Assembly (NCBI GenBank): GCA_045598045.1
Contig: JAZLLG010000073.1
Location: 29,460 to 93,459 of the forward strand
Direction: 5' to 3'
Source of the DNA: RGIG3528 sp045598045
GTDB lineage: Bacteria; Bacillota; Clostridia; Lachnospirales; Lachnospiraceae
DNA length: 64,000 nt
Below, piece after piece: positions 22,925-31,702 of the stretch. The number at the start of each line of letters is the position of its first letter. Positions within the stretch are counted from its first letter, which is position 1. The notes under the pieces are model-generated. The model saw only the letters and a program-made list of their open reading frames with translations, was not told the origin of the DNA and made no database searches. Position numbers and translations under genes: made by a program.

Positions 22925-25576
22925 TCAGCTGTGCTTAAGGCTTAAATCCTCCAGAACTTCATGTATACGCTGATTTGCGGCATCAACCTCCGCCTTAAGT
23001 TCTTTGGCACTCATTCTGAATGCGCCGGAGCCCCATATGATAATCTGTTCGGTAGCATCCGAAGTGGCAACCGTAACATTGTATTTTTTTGCCAGATTCT
23101 TTACTGTGCGTTCGATGTAACGGTCCGCTGTTTCAGCTTCTTTTGTATATACAACATGTATATTGTGATAATCTTCGACTTTTTCAACAGAACCCTCCAC
23201 CTTATACGCATCAAAAACAAGAATAAGGGTCATCTGCTTAAAGCCCTGATAGTTGCAAAGAATGTCCATAAGCCGACGTCGCGCTGCTTCCAGGCTTGTT
23301 TTGGAAAGCTCGTACAGTTCATCCCAGGAGAAGATGATATTATAGCCGTCCACGAGAAGATATTCCGGAACCTTTTCGACAGGCTTATAAACATACGGCT
23401 TGTCCTCAGTTGCCTTACGAACTTCCGGTAAAGGGGCATAAACATCTTTAGGCTTCTCTTCCTTTCGCGAGCCGTAAGTACGGTTAAAAATTGCAGCCAG
23501 TTCGCTGTCAAGTGCAGCCGAAGCAGAATATGAAAAGTTTCCGCTTTCGGACGATGCCGCAGGCTTTGAAGACTTCTGCAAATCCTCCTCGGTCAGGACC
23601 TTTGTGTGCATTGTCTTACGAGCGTCAAGCTTACGTTCCACATGCATATAGTCGTAAACTTCATTCCATGGTACAGCAAAGCCTGCGCCATGAGCACAGA
23701 ATACCGAATCCGGAGTGTTTCGTAAATCGCTTTCCGGAGAGTAATGCTTTGCTTCAATTACTTCTTCCGCATTGTGGCAGACGTCATAACCGCCCGCAGA
23801 AACCGAAAGTTTTCCTTCGCCCTTCGTGTATGCGATTACTTCAAGGTTATAGCCGTGCATCGTTGCAACGGGGCATCTTCCGAATATCAGCGCCTTCTCG
23901 CCTTCAATACTGTGAGTCCGAATGCTCCCGGAAAGCCTGGTAATATCATTCATGGCTTTTCCAAGCTGGCCCGCAGGCACTTCCAGACAGAAGTCATAAT
24001 AAGGCTCCAGAAGAACGGATGTGTTGTACATAAGGCCATGACGTATTGCACGGTATGTCGCCTGTCTGAAGTCACCGCCTTCCGTATGCTTCGGATGTGA
24101 GCGCCCACCGATAACAGTAATCTTGCAGTCGGTCAGAAAGCTCCCGGTCAGTACGCCTCTGTGACGACGCTCAAGCACATGCGTCATAATAAGTCGTTGC
24201 CAGTTCATATCGAGCTCATCCACGGAAACGTCGGAGAACACTTCGATACCACGCCCGCGCTCATTGGGCTCTATTTTCAGATGAGCTTCCGCATAGTGCC
24301 TAAGCGGTTCAAAGTGTCCGACTCCTTCCGAAACATCAGCAACAGTCTCTTTATAGATGATTGTCCCCACACCGAACTCAACATCAAGATTAAGTCTGTC
24401 CTTTATAAGCGCTTTAAGAATTTCAATCTGTATTTCTCCCATTATCTGGGCCTGTATTTCACCTGTATCGTCGGCAATTACAAGAGATATTTCGGGTAGT
24501 TCCTCCGCAATATCCTGCAGTTGTCTGAAAGTGTGATGAATGTCCGTTCGCGGAGGCAGTTCAAGCTTGTACGACATTACAGGAGAAAGCATCGGAATAA
24601 GCGTACCTGTTTCTCCTTCTTTTGTAATAAGCGTGCCCGCCGAAGTTCCTGTAAGGCCCGTTACCGCAACTATGTCCCCAACGGTAACCTCGTCACATGA
24701 TTCAAACTTATCCCCGGAATAAAGCCTTAACTGATTAACCTTTTCCCCGCTTATTTCTTCTTTCACGCGAAATCTTCCGGAAACAACCTTAAGCCATGTA
24801 AGACGGTTATTCATCGTATCACGCGTAATTTTAAAAACCATCGCGCGGAATTTATCATCGTCAAACCGGCTTGTGTACGGAATCATAAGTGCGTTTATGA
24901 CGTTCATGAAGTCCGCAACTCCTTCATTTCTCAATGCAGAGCCGAAGAAACAAGGGATTATGTGCCGGTTGCATATTTCACGTTTGAGTGTATCTTCACC
25001 GACAGAGCCGTTTTCAAGGAATTCATTCATCAGTTCTTCGGATAGTTCGGCAACACTCTCATCCGACGCAGCGTCTTCAACCGACATAAACCTGTCGAAA
25101 GAGACACACACATCTGAAAGGTGATGTTTAAGATCGGCAATAAGTTCGCTGCGCGAGCGTTGTGAAATATCAGATTTATTAACAAAAATAAAGACCGGGA
25201 CATTGTAATGTGCAAGCAGTCTGAACAACGTTTCGGTGTGGCTTTGAACGCCATCGACTCCACTGATTACAAGTATTGCATAATCAAGTACCGAGAGCGT
25301 CCGTTCCGCCTCCGAAGCAAAGTCCACATGTCCGGGTGTATCAATAAGCGTCACGTCAAAATCAGGCAGCGAAAAACGTGCCTGCTTTGAAAAAATAGTA
25401 ATTCCACGTTTTCTTTCAAGAGCGAAAGTATCCAGATAAGAGCTGCCTTTGTCAACACGACCGAGTGCTTTCAAAGAACCGGCATTAAAAAGAAACGCTT
25501 CCGCAAGCGTTGTCTTTCCGGCATCTACATGTGCAAGAATGCCGACAGTAATTCTTTTTTTTGTCTTCAGCTCCAT
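22925..25576 (-). CDS. TetM-family ribosome-protection-type GTPase fused to YacP/Rae1 nuclease domain
   Basis: An 883-residue protein. Residues 1-640 match TetM/TetO-type GTPases in order and motif: AHVDAGKTT, DTPGHVDF and NKSD, with EF-G-like domains behind. After a Ser/Ala/Pro-rich linker (about 640-735) comes a NYN/PIN-type domain of the YacP/Rae1 family (about 738-883) with LLVDGYNIIF, VFDAY, TKEAETADRYIE, VATSD and GSGAFRMSAKEL. Rae1 of Bacillus subtilis is a ribosome-bound mRNA endonuclease acting near the A site, where TetM also docks, so the fusion fits a GTPase that delivers a nuclease to stalled ribosomes. Ten bases after the transporter gene; no clear ribosome binding site. Tetracycline resistance is possible but not shown. 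Confidence 0.9.
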   Translation of the reverse strand: MELKTKKRITVGILAHVDAGKTTLAEAFLFNAGSLKALGRVDKGSSYLDTFALERKRGITIFSKQARFSLPDFDVTLIDTPGHVDFASEAERTLSVLDYAILVISGVDGVQSHTETLFRLLAHYNVPVFIFVNKSDISQRSRSELIADLKHHLSDVCVSFDRFMSVEDAASDESVAELSEELMNEFLENGSVGEDTLKREICNRHIIPCFFGSALRNEGVADFMNVINALMIPYTSRFDDDKFRAMVFKITRDTMNNRLTWLKVVSGRFRVKEEISGEKVNQLRLYSGDKFESCDEVTVGDIVAVTGLTGTSAGTLITKEGETGTLIPMLSPVMSYKLELPPRTDIHHTFRQLQDIAEELPEISLVIADDTGEIQAQIMGEIQIEILKALIKDRLNLDVEFGVGTIIYKETVADVSEGVGHFEPLRHYAEAHLKIEPNERGRGIEVFSDVSVDELDMNWQRLIMTHVLERRHRGVLTGSFLTDCKITVIGGRSHPKHTEGGDFRQATYRAIRHGLMYNTSVLLEPYYDFCLEVPAGQLGKAMNDITRLSGSIRTHSIEGEKALIFGRCPVATMHGYNLEVIAYTKGEGKLSVSAGGYDVCHNAEEVIEAKHYSPESDLRNTPDSVFCAHGAGFAVPWNEVYDYMHVERKLDARKTMHTKVLTEEDLQKSSKPAASSESGNFSYSASAALDSELAAIFNRTYGSRKEEKPKDVYAPLPEVRKATEDKPYVYKPVEKVPEYLLVDGYNIIFSWDELYELSKTSLEAARRRLMDILCNYQGFKQMTLILVFDAYKVEGSVEKVEDYHNIHVVYTKEAETADRYIERTVKNLAKKYNVTVATSDATEQIIIWGSGAFRMSAKELKAEVDAANQRIHEVLEDLSLKHS

Positions 25577-25586
25577 AGTAACGATA

Positions 25587-26534
25587 TTATACTCTTTTCT
25601 TTTTTCCGAATGTGAGTTGTGCCAATACAATGGAAACCATCATGACGATGCACCCCATTCCTTCTCTTGCTGATAGACGTTCATGAAGAATAAGCCATCC
25701 CGTAAGTACGCCAAAAACGGATTCAAGGCTCATAACAAGTGAAGCGATAGTCGGGTTCAAATCCTCCTGGCCGATAATCTGCAGCGTGTATGCGATTCCG
25801 CATGAACCGACTCCGGAGTAAAGCAGGGCAATCCATGCTTCCTTTGTAGCAAAGTTGTAAATCCACTGTGAAGAGGTATAGCTTGCAAATTCCGCAATGC
25901 CTTTATATCCCTGCATATCAACAAGAATCATCGGAATGATGCCAAGTACTCCGCACACCAGAAACTGAATAAGTGAAAGTCTCACTCCGTCAACATTCGG
26001 AGCATATTTATCAACAATAAGAATCTGGATTGCAAAAAAGAACGCACATACGAGAATAAGTGAATCCGAAACAGCTATTCCTGTCTCACCGTTAATGCAA
26101 AGCAGATAAAGCCCCGCAAGTGCAACAACGACCGCCACCCACACGTTCCAGGGGCTCTTTCTTTTCAGGAAAACACCGATAACAGGAACCATGAGGATGT
26201 AAAATGCAGTAATAAATGCAGCTTTTCCCGATGCTGTTCCAAGCGTAATTCCAAGCTGTTGGAGATTTGTCGCCACAAAAAGAACAACACCGCAAAGGAT
26301 GCCGCCCTTCCAAAGAAGCTTTCTGTCTTCTTTGGTAACAGGTTTCTTGCGGTTTCCTTTTTTGTCAATAAAAAGTACCACAGGTAAAAGCGTCAATGTC
26401 CCGATAAAACATCTGACACAATTGAAAGTGAAGGGCCCAACCGCATCCCCGCCTGTACTCTGTGATACAAATGAGGCTCCCCAGATTAATGCCGCAAGAG
26501 CCAGAATAAGTGAATTTCTAATCTGTTTACTCAT
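25587..26534 (-). CDS. EamA/DMT-family membrane transporter
   Basis: A 315-residue membrane protein with about ten hydrophobic helices and two EamA repeats (first around SLILALAALIWGASFVSQ, second around ALLYSGVGSCGIAYTLQIIGQ). These export metabolites or drugs; substrate unknown. It overlaps the dUTPase stop by four bases (ATGA) and ends ten bases before the TetM/Rae1 gene, so the aminopeptidase, dut, this gene and the fusion gene appear co-transcribed. Confidence 0.9.
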   Translation of the reverse strand: MSKQIRNSLILALAALIWGASFVSQSTGGDAVGPFTFNCVRCFIGTLTLLPVVLFIDKKGNRKKPVTKEDRKLLWKGGILCGVVLFVATNLQQLGITLGTASGKAAFITAFYILMVPVIGVFLKRKSPWNVWVAVVVALAGLYLLCINGETGIAVSDSLILVCAFFFAIQILIVDKYAPNVDGVRLSLIQFLVCGVLGIIPMILVDMQGYKGIAEFASYTSSQWIYNFATKEAWIALLYSGVGSCGIAYTLQIIGQEDLNPTIASLVMSLESVFGVLTGWLILHERLSAREGMGCIVMMVSIVLAQLTFGKKKRV

Positions 26535-27043
26535 TTTGTTGTGCTTCCGAAGCCGCCGTTTCTTACATCGTCCGCTTCATCGTCCTCTGTTATTCCGTAT
26601 TGGAGAAAAACTCCTTGTGCAAACCCACTGCCGCGCTTCACCGTAACGGTTTTCGATGCACGCGAATCATTTGTAACTTTAATAAAAATGTGTCCTTCAT
26701 TGTCCGAAAAATAGTAATCGCTGTCAATGATGCCGACAGAATTGTCAAGCTGCAGCCTGTACTTGAAACCGAGGCCGCTCCTCGGGAAAATCATAAGCAC
26801 GTAATCTTCACGGATTTTTACACGTATTCCGGTCGGTATTTTAATTGATTTGCCCGGCTCAAGCGTAAAATCAACCGTTGAACAAAAATCATACCCTGCA
26901 GAGCCTTTTGTGGCTCTGGCAGGGGTATTGATTTGATTATATGCTTCTTTAGCAGCCTCCTCCGTCATTTCCGGAAATGCATCCGTAAAATCCTTAAGAA
27001 ACTGTTCTTCACTGACTTTTTCAAACTTTGCGATACGTTCCAT
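26531..27043 (-). CDS. dut: dUTP diphosphatase
   Basis: A 170-residue trimeric-type dUTPase hydrolysing dUTP to dUMP and keeping uracil out of DNA. Conserved motifs appear in order: ATKGSAGYDF, PRSGLGFKYR, DNSVGIIDSDYY, GSGFAQGVFLQYG and the P-loop-like RNGGFGSTTK end. About 25 residues before motif 1 are extra. Start at 27043 supported by AAAGGA and by a one-base TAATG overlap with the aminopeptidase stop; a longer reading from 27130 lacks support. Confidence 0.93.
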   Translation of the reverse strand: MERIAKFEKVSEEQFLKDFTDAFPEMTEEAAKEAYNQINTPARATKGSAGYDFCSTVDFTLEPGKSIKIPTGIRVKIREDYVLMIFPRSGLGFKYRLQLDNSVGIIDSDYYFSDNEGHIFIKVTNDSRASKTVTVKRGSGFAQGVFLQYGITEDDEADDVRNGGFGSTTK

Positions 27044-28455
27044 TACATTTCCTTTAAGAAAGCTACATAAGCCTGCTTGGCTTCCCAAACATCCGACTTG
27101 GAAACGATTTCCCAAGGTGCGTGCATACAAAGAACCGCAACACCCGCATCGACAACCTGCATGTTGTACTTGGCCATAATGTATGCGATGGTGCCGCCGC
27201 CGCCAACATCAACCTTTCCAAGTTCAGCCGTCTGGAATGCAACCTTATGCTTGTCCATGGCTGCGCGTACCTTTGCGAAATACTCGGGATTTGCATCATT
27301 GCTTCCGCTCTTTCCGCGTGAACCTGTGTATTTATTATATACAATGCCCTTACCGAAAAAGGCTGTGTTTTTCTTTTCGAAGACCTCAGGGAAGTTCGGA
27401 TCAAATGCTGCCGAAACATCTGATGAAAGCATTACGGAATTTGCAAGTGCACGTCTTACTTTAAGCTCTGAATATGAGTCTGTAAGATTTACGAGTTCCG
27501 CAACAACATTCTCGAAGAACTGGCTCTGCATACCTGTTGCGCCGACGGAACCGATTTCTTCTTTATCAACGAGAAGACATGCCGAAGTACGCTCAACCTC
27601 TTTAACCTCAAGCATTGCAGCGAGGCTTGTGTATGCACATACTCTGTCATCATGGCCGTAGCCTGCAATCATACTGCGGTCAAAGCCAAGGTCTCTTGCC
27701 TTTCCTGCCGGAACAGCTTCGATTTCGGCTGAAAGGAAATCAGCCTCTTCAATGCCGTATTTATCCTTTAAGAGCTTAAGAACGTTCGCCTTAACGGCAT
27801 CCTTTTCCTCGTCCTTAAGAGGTTCACTTCCGACAAGTACGTTGAGTGCTTCACCTTCAACTACCTTTGCGCCGTTCTTTTCAAGCTGCTGAGCTGAAAG
27901 GTGGATAAGAAGGTCGGAAATTTCAAAAACCGGATCGTTCTCATCTTCACCGATGTTTATTTCAACGGTTGAACCGTCTTTCTTGCAAACTACGCCATGA
28001 AGAGCAAGCGGAAGTGTTACCCACTGGTACTTCTTTACGCCACCGTAATAATGTGTATCAAGAAGAGCCTGCTCACTGTCCTCATAAAGAGGAACCTGCT
28101 TAATATCAAGTCTGGGAGAATCAACATGCGCTCCGAGGATAACCATACCTTCCTCCATAGGCTTTTTGCCTATGATGAAAGCTGCCAGAGCCTTTCCCAT
28201 ATTGTTAAAGTATACTTTGTCGCCGGCTTTAAGCTTTTTATTTTTTGCAATGCACGTTTTAAGGTCAACATAGCCTGAAGCATCAAGAATTTTAATAGCA
28301 TTCTTTACGCATTCACGCTCTGTTTTGCTCTCGGAGATGAACGCCTTGTAGTCTGTACAAAGCTTCTCAAGCTTCTTTTTTGTAGCATCACTGTATGTGA
28401 GCCAGGCATTTTTCTTTGAATCTTCTTTTTTCTTTTCCGTAGCTTTTGCAGCCAT
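27043..28455 (-). CDS. M18 family aminopeptidase
   Basis: A 470-residue cytosolic zinc aminopeptidase. Metal and catalytic motifs are GAHVDSPRLD, DKEEIGSVGATG, DVSAAFDPNF and the late histidine in LCMHAPWE. Cleaves N-terminal residues from peptides during turnover. Start at 28455 chosen because AGGGGG lies seven bases before it; the ATG two codons upstream is too close. The first 25 residues are Lys-rich. First gene of the unit with dut, the DMT transporter and TetM/Rae1. Confidence 0.9.
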   Translation of the reverse strand: MAAKATEKKKEDSKKNAWLTYSDATKKKLEKLCTDYKAFISESKTERECVKNAIKILDASGYVDLKTCIAKNKKLKAGDKVYFNNMGKALAAFIIGKKPMEEGMVILGAHVDSPRLDIKQVPLYEDSEQALLDTHYYGGVKKYQWVTLPLALHGVVCKKDGSTVEINIGEDENDPVFEISDLLIHLSAQQLEKNGAKVVEGEALNVLVGSEPLKDEEKDAVKANVLKLLKDKYGIEEADFLSAEIEAVPAGKARDLGFDRSMIAGYGHDDRVCAYTSLAAMLEVKEVERTSACLLVDKEEIGSVGATGMQSQFFENVVAELVNLTDSYSELKVRRALANSVMLSSDVSAAFDPNFPEVFEKKNTAFFGKGIVYNKYTGSRGKSGSNDANPEYFAKVRAAMDKHKVAFQTAELGKVDVGGGGTIAYIMAKYNMQVVDAGVAVLCMHAPWEIVSKSDVWEAKQAYVAFLKEM

Positions 28456-28568
28456 AACCATTCCCCCTGAATTTATCATATTCAAGTCTTTAAAGACCTT
28501 TGATAATATATCGTATTTCATTTTTATTTGCAAGTGGGGAGGAACGCATCGGACAACGCTATTCGCAC

Positions 28569-28640
28569 AAAAAAAACCGTTAATCCATCCGTCAGGGTAA
28601 AGAATTTGCGAACAAGTGACATTATCCGGATTAGCGGTTT
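28569..28640 (-). terminator. Terminator after protein kinase gene
   Basis: Minus strand AAACCGCTAATCC pairs with GGATTAACGGTTT (one wobble) across a long ~41-base loop, followed by T residues. It lies 25 bp after the kinase stop. The long loop is unusual and leaves room for a second structure. Confidence 0.65.
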
Positions 28641-28664
28641 CCTTATTGATTATTTTGTTAAGTC

Positions 28665-29984
28665 TTACAACATCAGACAGCCTTGTGACGAGCCGACTCC
28701 ATAAGTGCGTTTTTGACGCTTCCTTTTTGCCATAAGCCTTGAAAGGCAACGAGTTACCTTTTTATAATCCGTGTTCTTAAATGCATTAAAGCAACGGAAC
28801 ACATGTGAAAAAGGGGTTGAAATACCTTTTTCTGTCAAAACGCAATACCTTTTGCTGCCATCGTAGCATTCGGCGACCAGGTGTTTCCATGCCTCCCCGG
28901 TCCAAGGCTGAACGCTTCCGACATATACCGTATAATCAAAGGGAATACCGGCATTGGCAGGAATTGCGTTTCCGAAATCACATACAATGTATTTGCTGCC
29001 ATACCCTCTCCATCCTTTGATTTCCTGCGGCAGTACACGTTTTGCCACAATAACTTTATCTGCAACAAATGTGAACCCGCGCGGTTCAGACTTAGAATTA
29101 TCCAGTGTTTCAAGGTTTCCCTTTTTGTTGCAGTCGAGCAGAAGAACTTTTCTTCCGCTCTTACGCTGTAAGGCCTTTGAAAGATCGAACGCAAACCCGC
29201 TGGAGTGGTAATCTGTAGGGACACCGACAACAGCAATCCGTATTTCACCTACAGTTTCTCCCGTTTTGCCCCTCAACCCAAGTAACGCTTTTTTTACATC
29301 TGAAGCCTTTGAATACTGCACCTTGCCTTTTCGCAAACAGTTGTTTACAACCCGCGAATATCCTTTAGGTGCGATGGACGCATACAAAAGCATATATTCA
29401 AATGTTTTCCCCAAAGCATAGATATCTGTTTTTTTCCCAATCACACCTTCTCCTGTCTGCTCCGGTGCTGCAAACCCCTTTGTCCCGAAAACAACATTTT
29501 CTTCTTTTGTTTCGACCCGGCATATGGCACTGCCAAAGTCAATCAGCTTCATTTTATGGTCCGCAACCATAATGTTGTCCGGTTTCATATCGAGGTACAA
29601 CACCCGTTGTGTTGATTCATGCAGGAAATTTAAAATGTCAGAAAGTTTGACTGAATAGTCCAGAAGTTCCGACGGAGAAAGTTTCATTTTTCTCCTGAGA
29701 TAATTTGTGAGCGTTTCTCCTTCCAAGGCTTCCTCGATGAAAGAAAGACCCGCTGCATTTTCGAATACATCAAATACTATGGGTATCGCTTCATTTCGAA
29801 GCGACTGAAGAATTCGAGCCTCATTGGCCAATACTTCATAAAACGGATGTAATTTGTAAACGGTTTTAATAACCCGTCGACATTTCAGTTCCTTGTGCAG
29901 AACAAGTTCAACCTCTCCATATCTGCCTTTCTGCAGTGTTTTAAGAAGTTGATAATTGCTCAGCCTGTAATCATTTATCACCAT
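28665..29984 (-). CDS. Ser/Thr protein kinase with MinD/ParA-like C-terminal domain
   Basis: A 439-residue protein without membrane helices. Residues 8-255 are a Hanks-type kinase: K40, E55, catalytic loop YLDMKPDN with D132 and N137, DFG at 149-151, and APE at 173-175, so it should be active. Residues 265-410 read as a Rossmann/SIMIBI-like fold (IRIAVVGVPTDYHSSGF, then KVLLLDCNKKGNL, then YIVCDFGNA) lacking the GK[ST] of a Walker A, so a degenerate MinD/ParA-like domain. PASTA repeats and the transmembrane segment of the common PrkC type are absent. Own promoter and terminator. AAGGAG lies very close to the ATG; GTG one codon later is possible. Confidence 0.85.
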   Translation of the reverse strand: MVINDYRLSNYQLLKTLQKGRYGEVELVLHKELKCRRVIKTVYKLHPFYEVLANEARILQSLRNEAIPIVFDVFENAAGLSFIEEALEGETLTNYLRRKMKLSPSELLDYSVKLSDILNFLHESTQRVLYLDMKPDNIMVADHKMKLIDFGSAICRVETKEENVVFGTKGFAAPEQTGEGVIGKKTDIYALGKTFEYMLLYASIAPKGYSRVVNNCLRKGKVQYSKASDVKKALLGLRGKTGETVGEIRIAVVGVPTDYHSSGFAFDLSKALQRKSGRKVLLLDCNKKGNLETLDNSKSEPRGFTFVADKVIVAKRVLPQEIKGWRGYGSKYIVCDFGNAIPANAGIPFDYTVYVGSVQPWTGEAWKHLVAECYDGSKRYCVLTEKGISTPFSHVFRCFNAFKNTDYKKVTRCLSRLMAKRKRQKRTYGVGSSQGCLML

Positions 29985-30029
29985 TCTCCTTTCTGCCCTT
30001 ATGAGCTTTTTTGTCTGACCCGCGAGTAA

Positions 30030-30059
30030 ATTATAACCACGAAAGTGCCTTCAAGGCAA
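30030..30059 (-). promoter_or_regulatory. Promoter of kinase gene with overlapping palindrome
   Basis: Minus strand TTGCCT, 18 bp, TATAAT, about 45 bp before the kinase start. A perfect inverted repeat TGCCTT-C-AAGGCA (30046-30058) covers the -35 region and may be an operator. Confidence 0.55.
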
Positions 30060-30100
30060 GCAGAAAAGAGGCTCCGACACGTAGAAAAACAGGGGGTGAA

Positions 30101-30119
30101 TTTGTGCACAATGCACAAA
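30101..30119. promoter_or_regulatory. Palindromic operator candidate between kinase and mecA
   Basis: TTTGTGCA-CAA-TGCACAAA, two exact 8-bp arms with a 3-bp spacer, about 40 bp upstream of the kinase -35 and 85 bp upstream of the mecA -35. Fits a dimeric regulator. The remainder of the ~300-bp divergent region holds only the two promoters. Confidence 0.45.
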
Positions 30120-30203
30120 AATTCGATTGTTGCAAACGCCTCAACAACGCTTGAACACACGATTTTATCTCATTATTTTAATGATTTGCTAATAGTATTT
30201 ATA

Positions 30204-30232
30204 TTGACTTTTCAATTCATGTTGAGTATACT
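30204..30232 (+). promoter_or_regulatory. Promoter of mecA
   Basis: TTGACT, 17 bp, TATACT, about 50 bp before the ATG at 30283. Near consensus. Confidence 0.75.
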
Positions 30233-30282
30233 GTGCGCAAGTCGGGAGATATTGCCCGAACGGGGAAAGAGGCTACATAGAT

Positions 30283-31029
30283 ATGAAGATAGAAAAGATA
30301 AGTGAAAATCAAATAAAGTGCACGCTCACACGGCAGGACTTAACCGATCGTGAACTGCAGCTTTCGGAGCTTGCCTATGGCTCAAGCAAGGCAAAAGCTC
30401 TGTTTTCTGAACTTATGTTACAGGCTTCATACGAGTGCGGTTTTGATGCGGAAGGTGCTCCACTTATGATTGAAGCCATTCCTTTTGATCCCGACAGTCT
30501 TGTCCTCATCGTTTCCAAGGTGTCAAATCCCGAAGAAATGGACTCGCAGTTTTCAAAGCTCACGCTTTCACCTGACGAGCTTCTCAACTCTGATTCATCA
30601 AAGCATCCCAAGCTTTCCGCAGAAGCAAGAAGTGTCCTTTTAAGCCGTCTTTCCGACGTTCTTTCAAAGGCCAACGATCTTCTTTCCGGAAGTAATGAAG
30701 CCGATGCCGAGCCGGTTCCCGAAAAGGCCGCTCCGCTTTGTAAGGTTTTCTCCTTTGACACTCTTTCGGAAGTAATGCATTTTGCAAAAGTTGTTTCCCG
30801 GTTCTATTTCGGAAAGAATTCTCTCTACAAAGATGATTGGGATGACAGATACTACCTTGTTCTCAACGGTTCTGCCAAAAAGGCCGATGAATTTAACAAG
30901 GTGTGCAACATAGCTGCCGAATACGGCACCTTTGAGCACACCCGTTACGCTTCCGTATCATATTTTGACGAACATTTCTGCCGCATCATAAAAGACTCGG
31001 CAATAAAGAAGCTTTCAGAACTTAACTAA
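30283..31029 (+). CDS. mecA: Adaptor protein MecA
   Basis: A 248-residue MecA adaptor that delivers substrates to the ClpC-ClpP protease. The N-terminal domain starts MKIEKISENQIKCTLTRQDL, typical of MecA, with the following LSELAYGSSKAKALFSELM; the linker (about 95-140) is Ser/Ala/Glu-rich; the C-terminal domain (about 150-248) starts KVFSFDTLSEVMHFAKVV and would bind ClpC. In Bacillus it keeps ComK low; its targets here are unknown. Confidence 0.92.
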   Translation: MKIEKISENQIKCTLTRQDLTDRELQLSELAYGSSKAKALFSELMLQASYECGFDAEGAPLMIEAIPFDPDSLVLIVSKVSNPEEMDSQFSKLTLSPDELLNSDSSKHPKLSAEARSVLLSRLSDVLSKANDLLSGSNEADAEPVPEKAAPLCKVFSFDTLSEVMHFAKVVSRFYFGKNSLYKDDWDDRYYLVLNGSAKKADEFNKVCNIAAEYGTFEHTRYASVSYFDEHFCRIIKDSAIKKLSELN

Positions 31030-31030
31030 A

Positions 31031-31225
31031 TCAGTTTCCAAGATAAGCATTAATCTGCTTAACAATACCGTCAACCTCAATTCCATGCACAAGGCATGCT
31101 TCCTCAAGGCTTTCGCCCTGAGCTGAAGGGCATCCTACACAATGCATTCCCGCATTTAAAAGGATTCCGATAATGTTGGGGTTGATTTTTATTAATTCAC
31201 CGATTTTAATATCTTTTGTAATCAT
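31031..31225 (-). CDS. DUF1858 redox-disulfide domain protein
   Basis: A 64-residue protein consisting of one DUF1858 domain: an N-terminal ITKDIKIGELIKINPNIIGILLNAGMHCVGCPSA-type helix pair with CxxC at C29 and C32. The family is annotated as a hybrid-cluster-protein-associated disulfide domain and is thought to bind metal or take part in thiol redox reactions in anaerobes. Its stop abuts the mecA stop (convergent). Own promoter; GGAGG upstream. Confidence 0.88.
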   Translation of the reverse strand: MITKDIKIGELIKINPNIIGILLNAGMHCVGCPSAQGESLEEACLVHGIEVDGIVKQINAYLGN

Positions 31226-31257
31226 CGATTTTACCTCCGTATGTTTTTGATATGTGA

Positions 31258-31285
31258 ATTATAGCACGTGAAGTCATTTAGTCAA
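31258..31285 (-). promoter_or_regulatory. Promoter of DUF1858 gene
   Basis: Minus strand TTGACT, 16 bp, TATAAT, 33 bp before the ATG. Confidence 0.7.
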
Positions 31286-31416
31286 CCTGAAACTGATTTT
31301 ACATCCGGCTTAATCTTTCACAAAAGGATTAATACATACACTTATTTTGCCAAATATGATATGTACTCCGAATCCAAACAGTTATATACTTGCCTTATCA
31401 TGGTTTTGCTTTTTAC

Positions 31417-31430
31417 GTTATCCGGATAAC
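31417..31430. promoter_or_regulatory. Perfect 14-bp palindrome upstream of zinc-ribbon ORF
   Basis: GTTATCCGGATAAC, a self-complementary site 29 bp before the ATG of the microprotein. It may be an operator; no strong promoter could be defined around it. The rest of 31286-31416 shows nothing I can name. Confidence 0.4.
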
Positions 31431-31459
31431 ATACAAATTAATCGTAAAGGAGAAGGTTT

Positions 31460-31540
31460 ATGATTCATTGTCCGAATTGCAATGAACTGCTCGGTGAACA
31501 AGCTGAATACTGTCCGCACTGCGGCAAACAGCTGCGGTAG
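31460..31540 (+). CDS. 26-residue zinc-ribbon microprotein
   Basis: Encodes 26 residues, with CPNCNELL near the start and YCPHCGKQL near the end: two CxxC knuckles 15 residues apart, the full set for one Zn ion. The ribosome binding site AAAGGAGAAGG is strong and seven bases from the ATG, which argues for real translation. Such ribbons normally head longer membrane proteins; here the frame stops at once and no continuation is seen in the next 100 bp, so it is either a stand-alone peptide or the first part of a lost gene. Function unknown. Confidence 0.6.
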   Translation: MIHCPNCNELLGEQAEYCPHCGKQLR

Positions 31541-31607
31541 GTACATCCATAGTCGTTTGTTTGCTTTCATTCAACCATTCTGGCAAATGTTTTTATACAT
31601 ATTCCTC

Positions 31608-31635
31608 TTGCAAAACATATATGTCATGGTATAAT
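31608..31635 (+). promoter_or_regulatory. Promoter of ferredoxin gene
   Basis: TTGCAA, 16 bp, TATAAT, about 65 bp before the ATG. Confidence 0.7.
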
Positions 31636-31702
31636 GTAAACGCAAACCGCGAAGTAATTCAAAGTTTCCAAAACAGACTAGAATAAGAGGAGGAATTTCA
31701 TC

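Noticed and set aside
22925..25576. Classing the TetM-like gene as an acquired tetracycline-resistance gene
   Set aside because: It is embedded in a housekeeping-type operon, carries an extra nuclease domain and shows no mobile-element context, so resistance cannot be asserted.
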